A stretch of DNA of 9,192 bases from CAYNWK01 sp964400875 (GTDB lineage Bacteria; Chloroflexota; Anaerolineae; Anaerolineales; UBA4823). Shown in pieces: positions 1 through 5,848 of the stretch. Location of the stretch: the NCBI GenBank assembly GCA_964400875.1, contig CAYNWK010000172.1, positions 1 through 9,192 on the forward strand. The letters are read 5' to 3'. The notes below the pieces were generated by a model. It worked only from the letters and a program-made list of their open reading frames with translations, was not told the DNA's origin and ran no database searches. The position numbers and the translations under genes were made by a program. The first letter of the stretch is position 1. Each line of letters starts with the position of its first letter.

Positions 1-6
1 TCAAAC

Positions 7-1281
7 ATGAATGAAACCGATCGAACCCAGTTACCCTCTTGGTCAACCAGCCAGGTGATCCTGGCGACCTTGTTCGTCGTCGCCACCGGATTGGTCTTCT
101 GGTTCTTATACAGCTTCCGGGCAGCTGTCTTCATCCTGATCGTTGCGATCGTGCTGGGGACGGCGATCCGCCCGGCGGTGGAGTGGATGCAGCGGCGCGG
201 ACTTTCCCGGCCTGTGGGTGTCATTTTGATCTATGTCTTGCTGATCGGATCGATGCTGGGTGTGGGGGCTTTTATTTTCCCGCTGATCGCAGATCAGACC
301 ACCGATTTGGCGGTTCAAATCCCTAAACTCTATGCAAGCTTGAGGGCCTGGATGCTGGAATCCCCCGGTCGATTGCTCAAACGGATCGCGTTAAGCTTGC
401 CTGCGCAATTGCAATTATTCAACCCGCCGGTGGATGTTGAAGGAGAACCTCTAACCCGCGCGGTGCAGACTTTCACCCTGGCGGGCTCCGTGATTCGCAG
501 CCTCCTGGCGGCTAACGCGGTTTTCTTGGTAGCATTTTATTGGACGATGGAAAGCGAACGCACCATGCGCACACTGCTACTGTTCTTCCCGCCGGATAGA
601 CGGGAAGACCTGCGCCGGTTGCTCGAACAGATCGAGGCGAAAGTTGGTGGGTTTATCCGCGGGCAGTTCATCCTTTCTCTGTCCATTGGGACCGCTGCTT
701 TAATCGCCTATTGGCTGATCGGCCTGCCCAATACGTTAGTGCTGGCCTTATTCGCCGCGATCATGGAGGCTGTGCCGGTCTTCGGCCCGGCTTTAGGCGC
801 TATTCCAGCGGCGTTAATAGCAGCCTCCGTCGATCCAACCAAGGTGATCTGGGTGATCGTCGCCACCGGGATCATGCAGGGGCTGGAGAATTATTTTCTC
901 GTTCCGCGGGTGATGAACAAAAACGTCGGCGTAAACCCGATCGTTACCCTGCTGGCCCTGGCAGCTTTTGCTTCCTTGCTGGGCCTTCCGGGCGGGTTGT
1001 TGGCCATCCCGGCCGCCGCAGTTGTGCAGCTGTTGTTGGACCGCTATTTATTGGAGCGCCTCGACTGGGATCAACAAGATCCACCCGGCCGAGACTACAT
1101 CAATTTGCTGCGCTACGAGGCGCAAGACCTGGCCCAAGACGTGCGCAAACAAATTCGATCCGATCGGCTCGAGGTCGAAAATGGGGAAGATCATTTCAAA
1201 GACCGGATCGAAGCGAGCGCCAACGAGCTGGACCGTTTGCTCGCCGAACTGGATGGGCAGGTTCAGGAGGAGAGGGTATGA
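7..1281 (+). CDS. AI-2E family transporter (PerM/YdiK-like permease), first of a tandem pair
   Basis: This is a 424-aa polytopic membrane protein of the AI-2E transporter (UPF0118) family. Members include the autoinducer-2 exporter TqsA and Na+/H+ antiporter-like proteins, so the substrate cannot be read from sequence. Hydrophobic segments lie near residues 17-37, 38-55, 70-95, 155-178, 215-240, 243-272, 276-292 and 310-345. The family's core motifs are visible: EAVPVFGPALGAIP at about 254-267 and LENYFLVPRVMN at 293-304, followed by a glycine-rich hydrophobic stretch ending in AIPAAAV. Residues about 350-424 form a charged, probably cytoplasmic helical tail. The start at 7 is the first ATG seen, but the frame is open to the window edge, so the true start and ribosome site may lie upstream. 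The stop overlaps the next start as ATGA, indicating translational coupling. Confidence 0.9.
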   Translation: MNETDRTQLPSWSTSQVILATLFVVATGLVFWFLYSFRAAVFILIVAIVLGTAIRPAVEWMQRRGLSRPVGVILIYVLLIGSMLGVGAFIFPLIADQTTDLAVQIPKLYASLRAWMLESPGRLLKRIALSLPAQLQLFNPPVDVEGEPLTRAVQTFTLAGSVIRSLLAANAVFLVAFYWTMESERTMRTLLLFFPPDRREDLRRLLEQIEAKVGGFIRGQFILSLSIGTAALIAYWLIGLPNTLVLALFAAIMEAVPVFGPALGAIPAALIAASVDPTKVIWVIVATGIMQGLENYFLVPRVMNKNVGVNPIVTLLALAAFASLLGLPGGLLAIPAAAVVQLLLDRYLLERLDWDQQDPPGRDYINLLRYEAQDLAQDVRKQIRSDRLEVENGEDHFKDRIEASANELDRLLAELDGQVQEERV

Positions 1282-2459
1282 AACTCATCGCCTGGTACAC
1301 CCTGGTAGTCTTATCCACGCTCACCGTCCTGGTCGTCTTGTGGCAGTTCAACTTTGTGCTGGTAATGCTGCTTCTGTCGATTGCGACCTCAGCAGCTTTC
1401 CGGCCGGTGGTGGATTACTTCAACGGTCGTGGCTTCTCGAAGAGCCTGTCCCTGGCTGCAACCTATCTCTTCTTCGTGCTGTGCGTGCTAGTGTTCCTGG
1501 TCGCAGCCAGCGGAGCTCTGCTCGGCGACCTGCAGCATTTTGCGGATGATTTCGTCGCCTCGTACGAAGGTATTAAAACGCAATGGCCGTTATCAGGGAC
1601 CATGTTCCAGCGCACCGTGGTGGAAGGACTTCCGGCGGTCGATGATTTCGTGGCAGCGTTGTCCGGGGAGCAAGGGTTGACCATTCTGCAGGGGTTTCTT
1701 GGCGGGGCAATGAACTTTTTCGGATTCCTGGGCCAGCTGGCCGTGATCCTGATCTTGAGCGCGTACTGGAGCGCAGACCGGCTGCACTTCGAACGGCTAT
1801 GGCTTTCTTTGGTCCCGGGCGAACGCCGCAGCCAGGCCCGCGAGCTGTGGCGGGCGGTAGAGACCGGGGTCGGCGCTTATATTCGCAGCGAAGCGATTCA
1901 AAGCGTGTTCGCCGGATTGCTTTTGTGGCTGGGCTACCGGGCGACGAGTCTCGATTACCCGGCGCTCCTGGCAGTGCTCGGAGCGCTCGCCTGGTTGATC
2001 CCCTGGTTGGGGGCCGTGTTAGCGGTCTTACCGCCTTTGCTGGTTGGCTGGGGAAAGAGCCTCACATTTGGGGTTTTTGCCGCCGCATATACACTGGTGG
2101 TGTTGATGTTGTTGGAATTCTTTGTGGAGCCGCGCTTTTTCACCCGCAAAAGCTACAGTTCCTTGCTCACAGTTGTGGTCATCATACCCATGGGCATGGC
2201 CTTCGGGTTGATCGGTGTGATCCTGGCGCCTCCATTAGCTGCAGCGCTGCAAATCTTTTTCCGCCAGTACCTCGAGCTGCCCCAGCATACCTTCCAAGCG
2301 GAGCTTTCGCCAGCGTACGCCGGCGTCAAGGACCGCCTGGCAGCGCTGGACGAGGCGCTCGCCGGGGAGCTGGAGGAGGCCTCACCGGAGTTAAAAAGCC
2401 TGCGCGCCCGATTAAAAACCCTGGTGAACAAAACAGAGGCTTTTTTGAACTCGGAATAG
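1278..2459 (+). CDS. AI-2E family transporter, second of a tandem pair
   Basis: This is a 393-aa membrane protein of the same family as the gene before it, but clearly diverged. The start at 1278 was chosen because the ATG overlaps the upstream stop (ATGA) and follows AGGAGGAGAGG at 1265-1275. The open frame extends further upstream, but only as a shadow of the first gene. Family motifs are present: LIPWLGAVLAVLPPLL from residue 240, and LEFFVEPRFFTRKSY at 279-293, followed by a hydrophobic segment with PMGMAFGLIGVILAPPLAAAL. The C-terminal 60 residues are charged and helical. Adjacent paralogues translated in coupled fashion could form a hetero-oligomer, which is inference. The substrate is unknown. 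Confidence 0.88.
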   Translation: MKLIAWYTLVVLSTLTVLVVLWQFNFVLVMLLLSIATSAAFRPVVDYFNGRGFSKSLSLAATYLFFVLCVLVFLVAASGALLGDLQHFADDFVASYEGIKTQWPLSGTMFQRTVVEGLPAVDDFVAALSGEQGLTILQGFLGGAMNFFGFLGQLAVILILSAYWSADRLHFERLWLSLVPGERRSQARELWRAVETGVGAYIRSEAIQSVFAGLLLWLGYRATSLDYPALLAVLGALAWLIPWLGAVLAVLPPLLVGWGKSLTFGVFAAAYTLVVLMLLEFFVEPRFFTRKSYSSLLTVVVIIPMGMAFGLIGVILAPPLAAALQIFFRQYLELPQHTFQAELSPAYAGVKDRLAALDEALAGELEEASPELKSLRARLKTLVNKTEAFLNSE

Positions 2460-2555
2460 TTTGGTTTGAGGCGATGCTCCAAGAGAAATATGTTTACACT
2501 TTCTCTCCTAAAAGGCGTAAAGCCGATCATAAAGATTTTCCAGGTCAGGTGAGGG
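2460..2555 (+). other. 96-bp spacer between AI-2E gene 2 and YihY-family gene
   Basis: The spacer contains no convincing terminator hairpin. A TTTACA at 2491-2496 could be a -35 box, but no good -10 hexamer sits at the right distance. The YihY-family gene may therefore be read through from the AI-2E pair. A purine-rich stretch (AGGTGAGG, 2546-2553) directly before the ATG at 2556 is the likely ribosome site. Confidence 0.4.
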
Positions 2556-3686
2556 ATGAGGAAAAAAATCTGGCGACTGGTGAAACGAACGATTTCAGAA
2601 TGGAGTGAAGACAAAGCTCCACGCCTGGCAGCAGCCCTGGCTTATTACGCGGGATTTTCCATAGCGCCTATTCTTGTCATCGCTATAGCCATAGCCTCCT
2701 TGTTTTATGACCGACAAGCCGTGAAAGACTTGGTGATCGCTCAAATAAGCGGGCTGGCAGGTTCGCAAGGAGGCGAACTAATCGCTACCATGCTGGAAGC
2801 CTCGAGGGATATCGGCTCGAACAGCTTAGCGATTGGGGTGAGCATTGCCGCATTGATCTTCGGCGCTACCGGTGTTTTTGGCCAGTTGCAAGACGCATTA
2901 AATACCATCTGGGAAGTAGCTCCCAAACCCGGTCAGGGGATATTGAGCCTGGTTAAGAAACGCTTCTTTTCCTTCACAATGGTGAATTCGGTAGGCTTTC
3001 TCTTGTTGATCTCGCTAGTGCTCTCGGCCGCATTGTCAGCGCTGGCAAGCTGGAGTGTGAGTTTATTTTCTGGCCTGGAATTGGTCTTGAAAGTAGTGAA
3101 CTTCATTGTCTCATTGTTTGTGATCACGGTATTATTCGCCCTGATCTTCAAATACGTGCCTGATGCAGACGTAAAACAGAAAGATGTGTGGTTAGGCGCA
3201 ACAGTAACTGCCGTACTCTTCACAATTGGTAAGGCCGTGATCGGTTTTTACCTGGGGAACAGCAGCCCGGTGGACCAGTTCGGGGGAGCCGGCGCGTTGG
3301 TTGTAATCCTGCTATGGGTGTATTACTCAGCGCAGATTACTTTCCTGGGAGCGGAGTTCACCCAGGTGTACGCGAGTGCCTATGGCTCGCGAGTGGTACC
3401 CGATGAGGACGCTGTTTCGCTTTCGAAAGAGGCGCGGGCTGAGCAAGGCATACCTGCAGATGGGGGATTTGAGCTTGCCTCCCGACCTGAAAAACCGGTT
3501 TCTTCAAAACCTTTACAGTCAATAAGGATGGATAGGAAAAATCTCCCGACCCCATTAGCTAAGGCTGAGGAGGGGAGGCGTGCAGAAAACAGTGAGGTAT
3601 CAGTGCAGGTCTTCTCGATTGTGATCGCCGCGCTGGTGAGCATGGTAAGTGGATTTCTGCTTGGCAACCTGAGCAAATCGAAATAA
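2556..3686 (+). CDS. YihY/virulence factor BrkB family membrane protein
   Basis: This is a 376-aa inner-membrane protein of the YihY/BrkB family (once misannotated as ribonuclease BN), whose molecular function is not settled. The hallmark N-terminal sequence is present: APRLAAALAYYAGFSIAPIL at about residues 21-40. It is followed by the conserved IFGATGVFGQLQDALNTIW near 101-119 and the late FGGAGALVVILLWVYYSAQI near 242-261 with LGAEFT after it. Six hydrophobic helices fit the family topology. Residues about 275-345 are a polar, poorly conserved linker. Residues about 350-372 add an extra hydrophobic helix, which the usual family core of about 300 residues does not have. The start at 2556 follows a purine-rich ribosome site and gives the normal family N-terminus. 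It is followed by the hairpins at 3727-3765 and 3807-3838. Confidence 0.9.
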   Translation: MRKKIWRLVKRTISEWSEDKAPRLAAALAYYAGFSIAPILVIAIAIASLFYDRQAVKDLVIAQISGLAGSQGGELIATMLEASRDIGSNSLAIGVSIAALIFGATGVFGQLQDALNTIWEVAPKPGQGILSLVKKRFFSFTMVNSVGFLLLISLVLSAALSALASWSVSLFSGLELVLKVVNFIVSLFVITVLFALIFKYVPDADVKQKDVWLGATVTAVLFTIGKAVIGFYLGNSSPVDQFGGAGALVVILLWVYYSAQITFLGAEFTQVYASAYGSRVVPDEDAVSLSKEARAEQGIPADGGFELASRPEKPVSSKPLQSIRMDRKNLPTPLAKAEEGRRAENSEVSVQVFSIVIAALVSMVSGFLLGNLSKSK

Positions 3687-3697
3687 TACTAATTCTA

Positions 3698-3793
3698 ATA
3701 GGAGTTACGCAGTTCACCGGGAAAGTGGGGCTGTTTGGGCGGGTTTTGCCCGCCCAAACAGCCCCTTTCTTTCTCCAAGTGCGTAAGTCCTAT
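3698..3793. mobile_element. MITE-like 96-bp element with terminal inverted repeats
   Basis: The ends are ATAGGAGTTACGCA (3698-3711) and TGCGTAAGTCCTAT (3780-3793), an inverted repeat matching at 13 of 14 positions. The flanks repeat CTA directly (3695-3697 and 3794-3796). Alternatively, the TA at each end could be the target duplication expected of IS630/Tc1-type transposition. The interior carries no gene, only a perfect 17-bp hairpin (3727-3765). Size, terminal repeats and lack of coding capacity fit a miniature inverted-repeat element mobilised in trans. The family assignment is inference. Alternatively, the whole stretch is one large cruciform terminator for the upstream gene. Confidence 0.55.
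3727..3765 (+). terminator. Perfect 17-bp GC-rich hairpin, possible terminator of the YihY-family gene
   Basis: The left arm is 3727-3743 (GGGGCTGTTTGGGCGGG), the loop TTTTG is at 3744-3748, and the exact reverse complement is at 3749-3765. It is followed by TTTCTTTCTCC, a pyrimidine tract rather than a pure T run. It lies 40 bp after the YihY-family stop codon and also inside the inverted-repeat element at 3698-3793, so its role may be structural (transposon interior) as well as terminating. Confidence 0.55.
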
Positions 3794-3806
3794 CTAATAG
3801 AGAACA

Positions 3807-3838
3807 AAAAAGAACGGGATATACGTCCCGCTCTTTTT
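3807..3838. terminator. Bidirectional rho-independent terminator between convergent genes
   Basis: The arms AAAAAGAACGGGA (3807-3819) and TCCCGCTCTTTTT (3826-3838) form a 13-bp stem with a 6-nt loop. The one mismatch is A-C when read on +, but becomes a G-U pair when read on -. Both strands have a T run at the 3' side. It sits between the YihY-family gene (+) and the last gene of the minus cluster (stop at 3860), and fits that cluster best. Confidence 0.8.
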
Positions 3839-3859
3839 GGATTACGCCCTACGAGATAG

Positions 3860-4165
3860 CTAACTGTGCTCTGTCTCGCGGTTCACGATCTCGCGCAAAC
3901 GGCGGACGACCACGTCCGACCCATCTGTCTGGGGGAAATCCTCATCATCGCCCAGCACGACACCGGAACTAAAATCAGCTACAGCGTCGAGATCGGCCCG
4001 ATCTTTAGCTGAACTGGCATCGAGGATGTCCTCAGCATCCGGCAAATTGAGATTGTGCTCTCGGCGCAGATGCTTGACCATAGCTTCGACCGCTTCGCCC
4101 GGGGTCTCACCGCGGGCGGTGTACGAACAATTGGCAATACCCAGATCGGAACATTTAATTTCCAT
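3860..4165 (-). CDS. DUF1059 family small protein with acidic C-terminal extension
   Basis: This is a 101-aa soluble protein. Residues 1-45 match the DUF1059 pattern: KCSDLG, then C13, the ARGETPGEAVEAMVKHLRREH block, and a Cys/His set (C5, C13, H32, H37) that could bind metal. The family is annotated as predicted small metal-binding proteins, and a function has not been established. Residues about 45-101 form an Asp/Glu-rich tail longer than the short family members have. An AAGGAG ribosome site (4176-4181) lies 10 nt before the ATG. It is the last gene of the four-gene minus cluster, 27 bp after the GlsB-like gene and 22 bp before the terminator at 3838. Confidence 0.82.
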   Translation of the reverse strand: MEIKCSDLGIANCSYTARGETPGEAVEAMVKHLRREHNLNLPDAEDILDASSAKDRADLDAVADFSSGVVLGDDEDFPQTDGSDVVVRRLREIVNRETEHS

Positions 4166-4192
4166 GATATTTTTTCTCCTTTCGAGTGAACT

Positions 4193-4471
4193 TCAATCAT
4201 AACGTCTGCGAGTGAGCAGGCCGGCGATCGCGGCCAGGATCGCAGATCCGATCACCGCCCAGACGATCGGGAAGGGTTCGCCTTGAACATTGATGGTGAA
4301 GAACGTCGGCAAGCCCAGCTGCCCGGCGATCCACATTCCCAGGTAAGCGCCGACGAAGCCGACGACGGTCGAGACGATACAGCCGCCCAACGAATAGCCG
4401 GCTAAGGCCTGACCAAGCGCGCCGGCCAGCGCAGCGATGATCAATAAGATGATAAATCCAAAGAGCGTCAT
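4193..4471 (-). CDS. GlsB/YeaQ/YmgE family (transglycosylase-associated) membrane protein
   Basis: This is a 92-aa integral membrane protein with three hydrophobic segments (about residues 4-22, 28-52 and 66-86) and a C-terminal RRRYD. The small-residue pattern is typical of the GlsB/YeaQ/YmgE family: ALAGALGQALAG, then GCIVSTVVGFVGAYLGMWIAGQLG, then an aromatic/polar loop before the last helix. E. coli members are about 82-84 aa. The family is linked to general or envelope stress responses, and the 'transglycosylase-associated' name does not prove an activity. A strong ribosome site (GGAGGAGG, 4478-4485) precedes the ATG at 4471. A frame shifted by one base is open over the same stretch but encodes an Arg-rich non-family peptide. 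Confidence 0.88.
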   Translation of the reverse strand: MTLFGFIILLIIAALAGALGQALAGYSLGGCIVSTVVGFVGAYLGMWIAGQLGLPTFFTINVQGEPFPIVWAVIGSAILAAIAGLLTRRRYD

Positions 4472-4498
4472 GCTCTTCCTCCTCCAAACTTATGGTGC

Positions 4499-4531
4499 GC
4501 GGATCACCCGGAGAGAACCCGGGTGATCCGC
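4499..4531. other. 13-bp perfect hairpin between DUF1328 and GlsB genes
   Basis: The arms GCGGATCACCCGG (4499-4511) and CCGGGTGATCCGC (4519-4531) pair perfectly around a 7-nt loop. No T run follows on either strand, so it is unlikely to be a strong intrinsic terminator. It lies 27 bp after the DUF1328 stop and 27 bp before the GlsB start. It could stabilise the upstream mRNA or partly attenuate transcription into the two distal genes. Confidence 0.6.
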
Positions 4532-4558
4532 CCTAATTGGGTTTAGCCTGGGGCTAGG

Positions 4559-4723
4559 TTATACGAGGCCACGACGACCGAAGATCAGGGAGAGCACAAA
4601 CAAGACCAGGAAAACAAAGAACACGATCTTGGCGATCCCGGCCGCGGCGCCGGCGATCCCGGCGAAGCCCAGCACACCCGCCACGATGGCGATCAACAGT
4701 AATAATACAGCCCAACCTAACAT
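4559..4723 (-). CDS. DUF1328 (YtjA-like) 54-aa membrane protein
   Basis: The translation begins MLGWAVLLLLIAIVAGVLGF and ends SLIFGRRGLV. Two transmembrane helices (about 4-22 and 31-48) flank a Gly/Ala-rich turn with GIAGAAAGIAK. This is the exact pattern of the DUF1328/YtjA family of short stress-associated membrane proteins (usually 50-60 aa) with unknown biochemical role. The ribosome site AGGAGG (4731-4736) lies 7 nt before the ATG at 4723. Codons are GC-rich in the third position like the neighbours. It is the second gene of the minus cluster, 50 bp after the PRC-barrel gene. Confidence 0.88.
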   Translation of the reverse strand: MLGWAVLLLLIAIVAGVLGFAGIAGAAAGIAKIVFFVFLVLFVLSLIFGRRGLV

Positions 4724-4773
4724 TTAGTTACCTCCTTCAGTGAATCGAACGAACCTCAAGAATTCTGTTCGCC

Positions 4774-5148
4774 TTACTCCCAGTAAGGCTGGTACCCGTA
4801 AAATTCGTACACTTCCACCAACCAATCGTGCTCGGCAGTGGACGGCCAATTATCTTTGTCGAATCCGGGGGCATCCTCGAGGGTCTGCTTGTCTACGTCG
4901 AGGACAAAGCATTCCTCGTCCGCATCAACGGTCAGCGCTTCCCAAGGGATGGCGAAGAGCTTGTCGCCGAAGCCCAGGAACCCGCCGAAGGAAAACACCG
5001 CGTAAGCGATACGACCAGAGTCAAGGTCGATCATGAACTCTTCGATCTCGCCCAAGTCTTCGCCTTGCAGGTTTTTCACCGGATCATCCATCAGCGTTCC
5101 GGCCGATAGAACTCGGGGCGTCCTCAAAGTTGTTGGGTCCATTTCCAT
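4774..5148 (-). CDS. PRC-barrel domain protein
   Basis: This is a 124-aa soluble, acidic protein. Residues about 10-85 follow the PRC-barrel plan: LSAGTLMDDPVKNLQGEDLG, then a strand EIEEFMIDLDSGRIAYAVFSFG, then GDKLFAIPWEAL. In bacteria such stand-alone PRC-barrel proteins often sit in stress operons. RNA-processing (RimM) and photosynthetic reaction-centre H proteins share the fold, but this is neither. The tail (about 90-124) is rich in Trp and Tyr (DNWPSTAEHDWLVEVYEFYGYQPYW). The ATG at 5148 is preferred over the in-frame ATG at 5142 because AAGGAG at 5159-5164 is 10 nt upstream of it. It is the first gene of the minus cluster and is probably driven by the minus-strand promoter at 5267-5295. 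Confidence 0.88.
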   Translation of the reverse strand: MEMDPTTLRTPRVLSAGTLMDDPVKNLQGEDLGEIEEFMIDLDSGRIAYAVFSFGGFLGFGDKLFAIPWEALTVDADEECFVLDVDKQTLEDAPGFDKDNWPSTAEHDWLVEVYEFYGYQPYWE

Positions 5149-5266
5149 AGGTAGAATTCTCCTTTCGTTTTGGCTTATAGAACCTGTTTGTCAACATTCG
5201 TCAGCCTGATGAGATCAATCGTGCGTGTCTGTGATTTGGCTGGCGAAGTTGCCTGTTTACATCTTT

Positions 5267-5333
5267 ATCGTACAACGGGTCGTTCGGCTCTTCAATGGGG
5301 AGTTTTCCTATAGTAAAGTAGGGTTTTCCCTAC
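5267..5333 (-). promoter_or_regulatory. Tandem-dyad operator and sigma70-type promoter for the PRC-barrel cluster
   Basis: Read on the minus strand, the module starts with the shared dyad GTAGGG-AAAA-CCCTAC (5333-5318). The second dyad TAGGA-AAAC-TCCCC (5310-5297) has its centre 22 bp away. It is followed by ATTG (5296-5293), -35 TTGAAG (5295-5290), a 17-bp spacer and -10 TACGAT (5272-5267). Transcription would start near 5260. The geometry matches the three plus-strand copies base for base in spacing. Confidence 0.72.
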
Positions 5334-5384
5334 TCCACACTAGGAATTTCCCCCATTGTGAGTGCGCGGACCGGGCAGTATAGT
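5318..5384 (+). promoter_or_regulatory. Tandem-dyad operator and sigma70-type promoter for the MscL-derived gene
   Basis: The perfect dyad GTAGGG-TTTT-CCCTAC (5318-5333) is followed by the weaker dyad TAGGA-ATTT-CCCCC (5341-5354), with centres 22 bp apart. Then come -35 TTGTGA (5356-5361), a 17-bp spacer and -10 TATAGT (5379-5384). The expected start is near 5391, leaving an about 145-nt leader before the ATG at 5537. The weak dyad abuts the -35 box, which fits an activator touching RNA polymerase. Confidence 0.78.
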
Positions 5385-5536
5385 TGTCTCGGGCCAGACA
5401 ACGATGCCCATGGGGAGGGCGCGTATAACGTTTCAATTCAATACTACAGCCAGTCAAGATTTATGCACATCCACTGGTTCTAAATCGATAAAGACGTCAA
5501 AGACACAGCGATTAACAAGAGGAGACAAGCAACGGC

Positions 5537-5758
5537 ATGTGGAACGATTTTAAAGAATTCGCCCTGCGCGGTAATGTGTCGTTTCTAATCGTGCAGGGCA
5601 TGAACCGGTTGTACCTGGTCTCCCAGGAAGACGACCAGACGAAGGAAGAAAAGCCGACGACGAAAACTTGCCCCTATTGCCGGGAGACCATTCCGATTAA
5701 TGCGACCCGCTGCCCGCAATGTACTTCCCAGTTAGAGCCAAAACCAGCGGCTGATTAA
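5537..5758 (+). CDS. mscL: MscL-derived small protein: channel core deleted, zinc-ribbon tail kept
   Basis: This is a 73-aa protein. Residues 1-14 (MWNDFKEFALRGNV) are the N-terminal amphipathic helix of the large-conductance mechanosensitive channel MscL. Residues about 16-25 (FLIVQGMNRL) match the inner end of its second transmembrane helix. Residues 45-62 are a zinc ribbon (CPYC ... CPQC; C45, C48, C59, C62) of the kind that ends some MscL proteins. An MscL of normal length (about 130-150 aa) would have roughly 70 more residues between V14 and F16: helix 1, the periplasmic loop and most of helix 2. The frame is kept across the junction near 5579, so this looks like an in-frame deletion. 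No channel can form from what remains. The protein may be non-functional, or a soluble zinc-ribbon product. The ribosome site AGGAG (5520-5524) lies 12 nt upstream, and the gene follows the promoter at 5356-5384. Confidence 0.75.
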   Translation: MWNDFKEFALRGNVSFLIVQGMNRLYLVSQEDDQTKEEKPTTKTCPYCRETIPINATRCPQCTSQLEPKPAAD

Positions 5759-5759
5759 C

Positions 5760-5784
5760 CGGCGAGCAGTTAGCAAACTTGCCG
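5760..5784 (+). terminator. Weak hairpin after the MscL-derived gene
   Basis: CGGCGAG (5760-5766) pairs with CTTGCCG (5778-5784) through one G-U pair around an 11-nt loop. AT-rich sequence follows (AATTCTTCGTTTATT). The stem is short and the T run broken, so it may end the short transcript only partly. The rest of the 90-bp gap before the ABC genes shows no confident promoter. Confidence 0.3.
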
Positions 5785-5848
5785 AATTCTTCGTTTATTG
5801 TGCCGATACCCATATTTTCTTGATAGCAACAGGAGCTTCTTAGATTAA

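Larger units (their letters stand above)
5149..5536. promoter_or_regulatory. 388-bp divergent regulatory region between the PRC-barrel cluster and the MscL-derived gene
   Basis: It holds no gene. From left to right it contains the ribosome site and an about 110-nt leader for the PRC-barrel gene, the minus promoter (5267-5295), a three-dyad operator array (5297-5354), the plus promoter (5356-5384), and an about 145-nt leader for the gene at 5537. I see no riboswitch-like fold or protein-coding potential in the plus leader. Confidence 0.75.

Noticed and set aside
711..1277. Upstream in-frame extension of the second AI-2E gene
   Set aside because: It overlaps the first gene, encodes Arg/Gly-rich sequence unlike a membrane protein, and a strong ribosome site marks the start at 1278.
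2491..2525. Candidate promoter before the YihY-family gene
   Set aside because: The -35-like TTTACA has no matching -10 at 16-18 bp.
4197..4487. Overlapping minus-strand frame shifted from the GlsB-like gene
   Set aside because: The product is Arg-rich and non-hydrophobic, while the adjacent frame gives a textbook family protein with its own ribosome site.
4740..5109. Plus-strand frames opposite the PRC-barrel gene
   Set aside because: They are antisense shadows with no ribosome sites. The minus-strand product has a recognisable domain.
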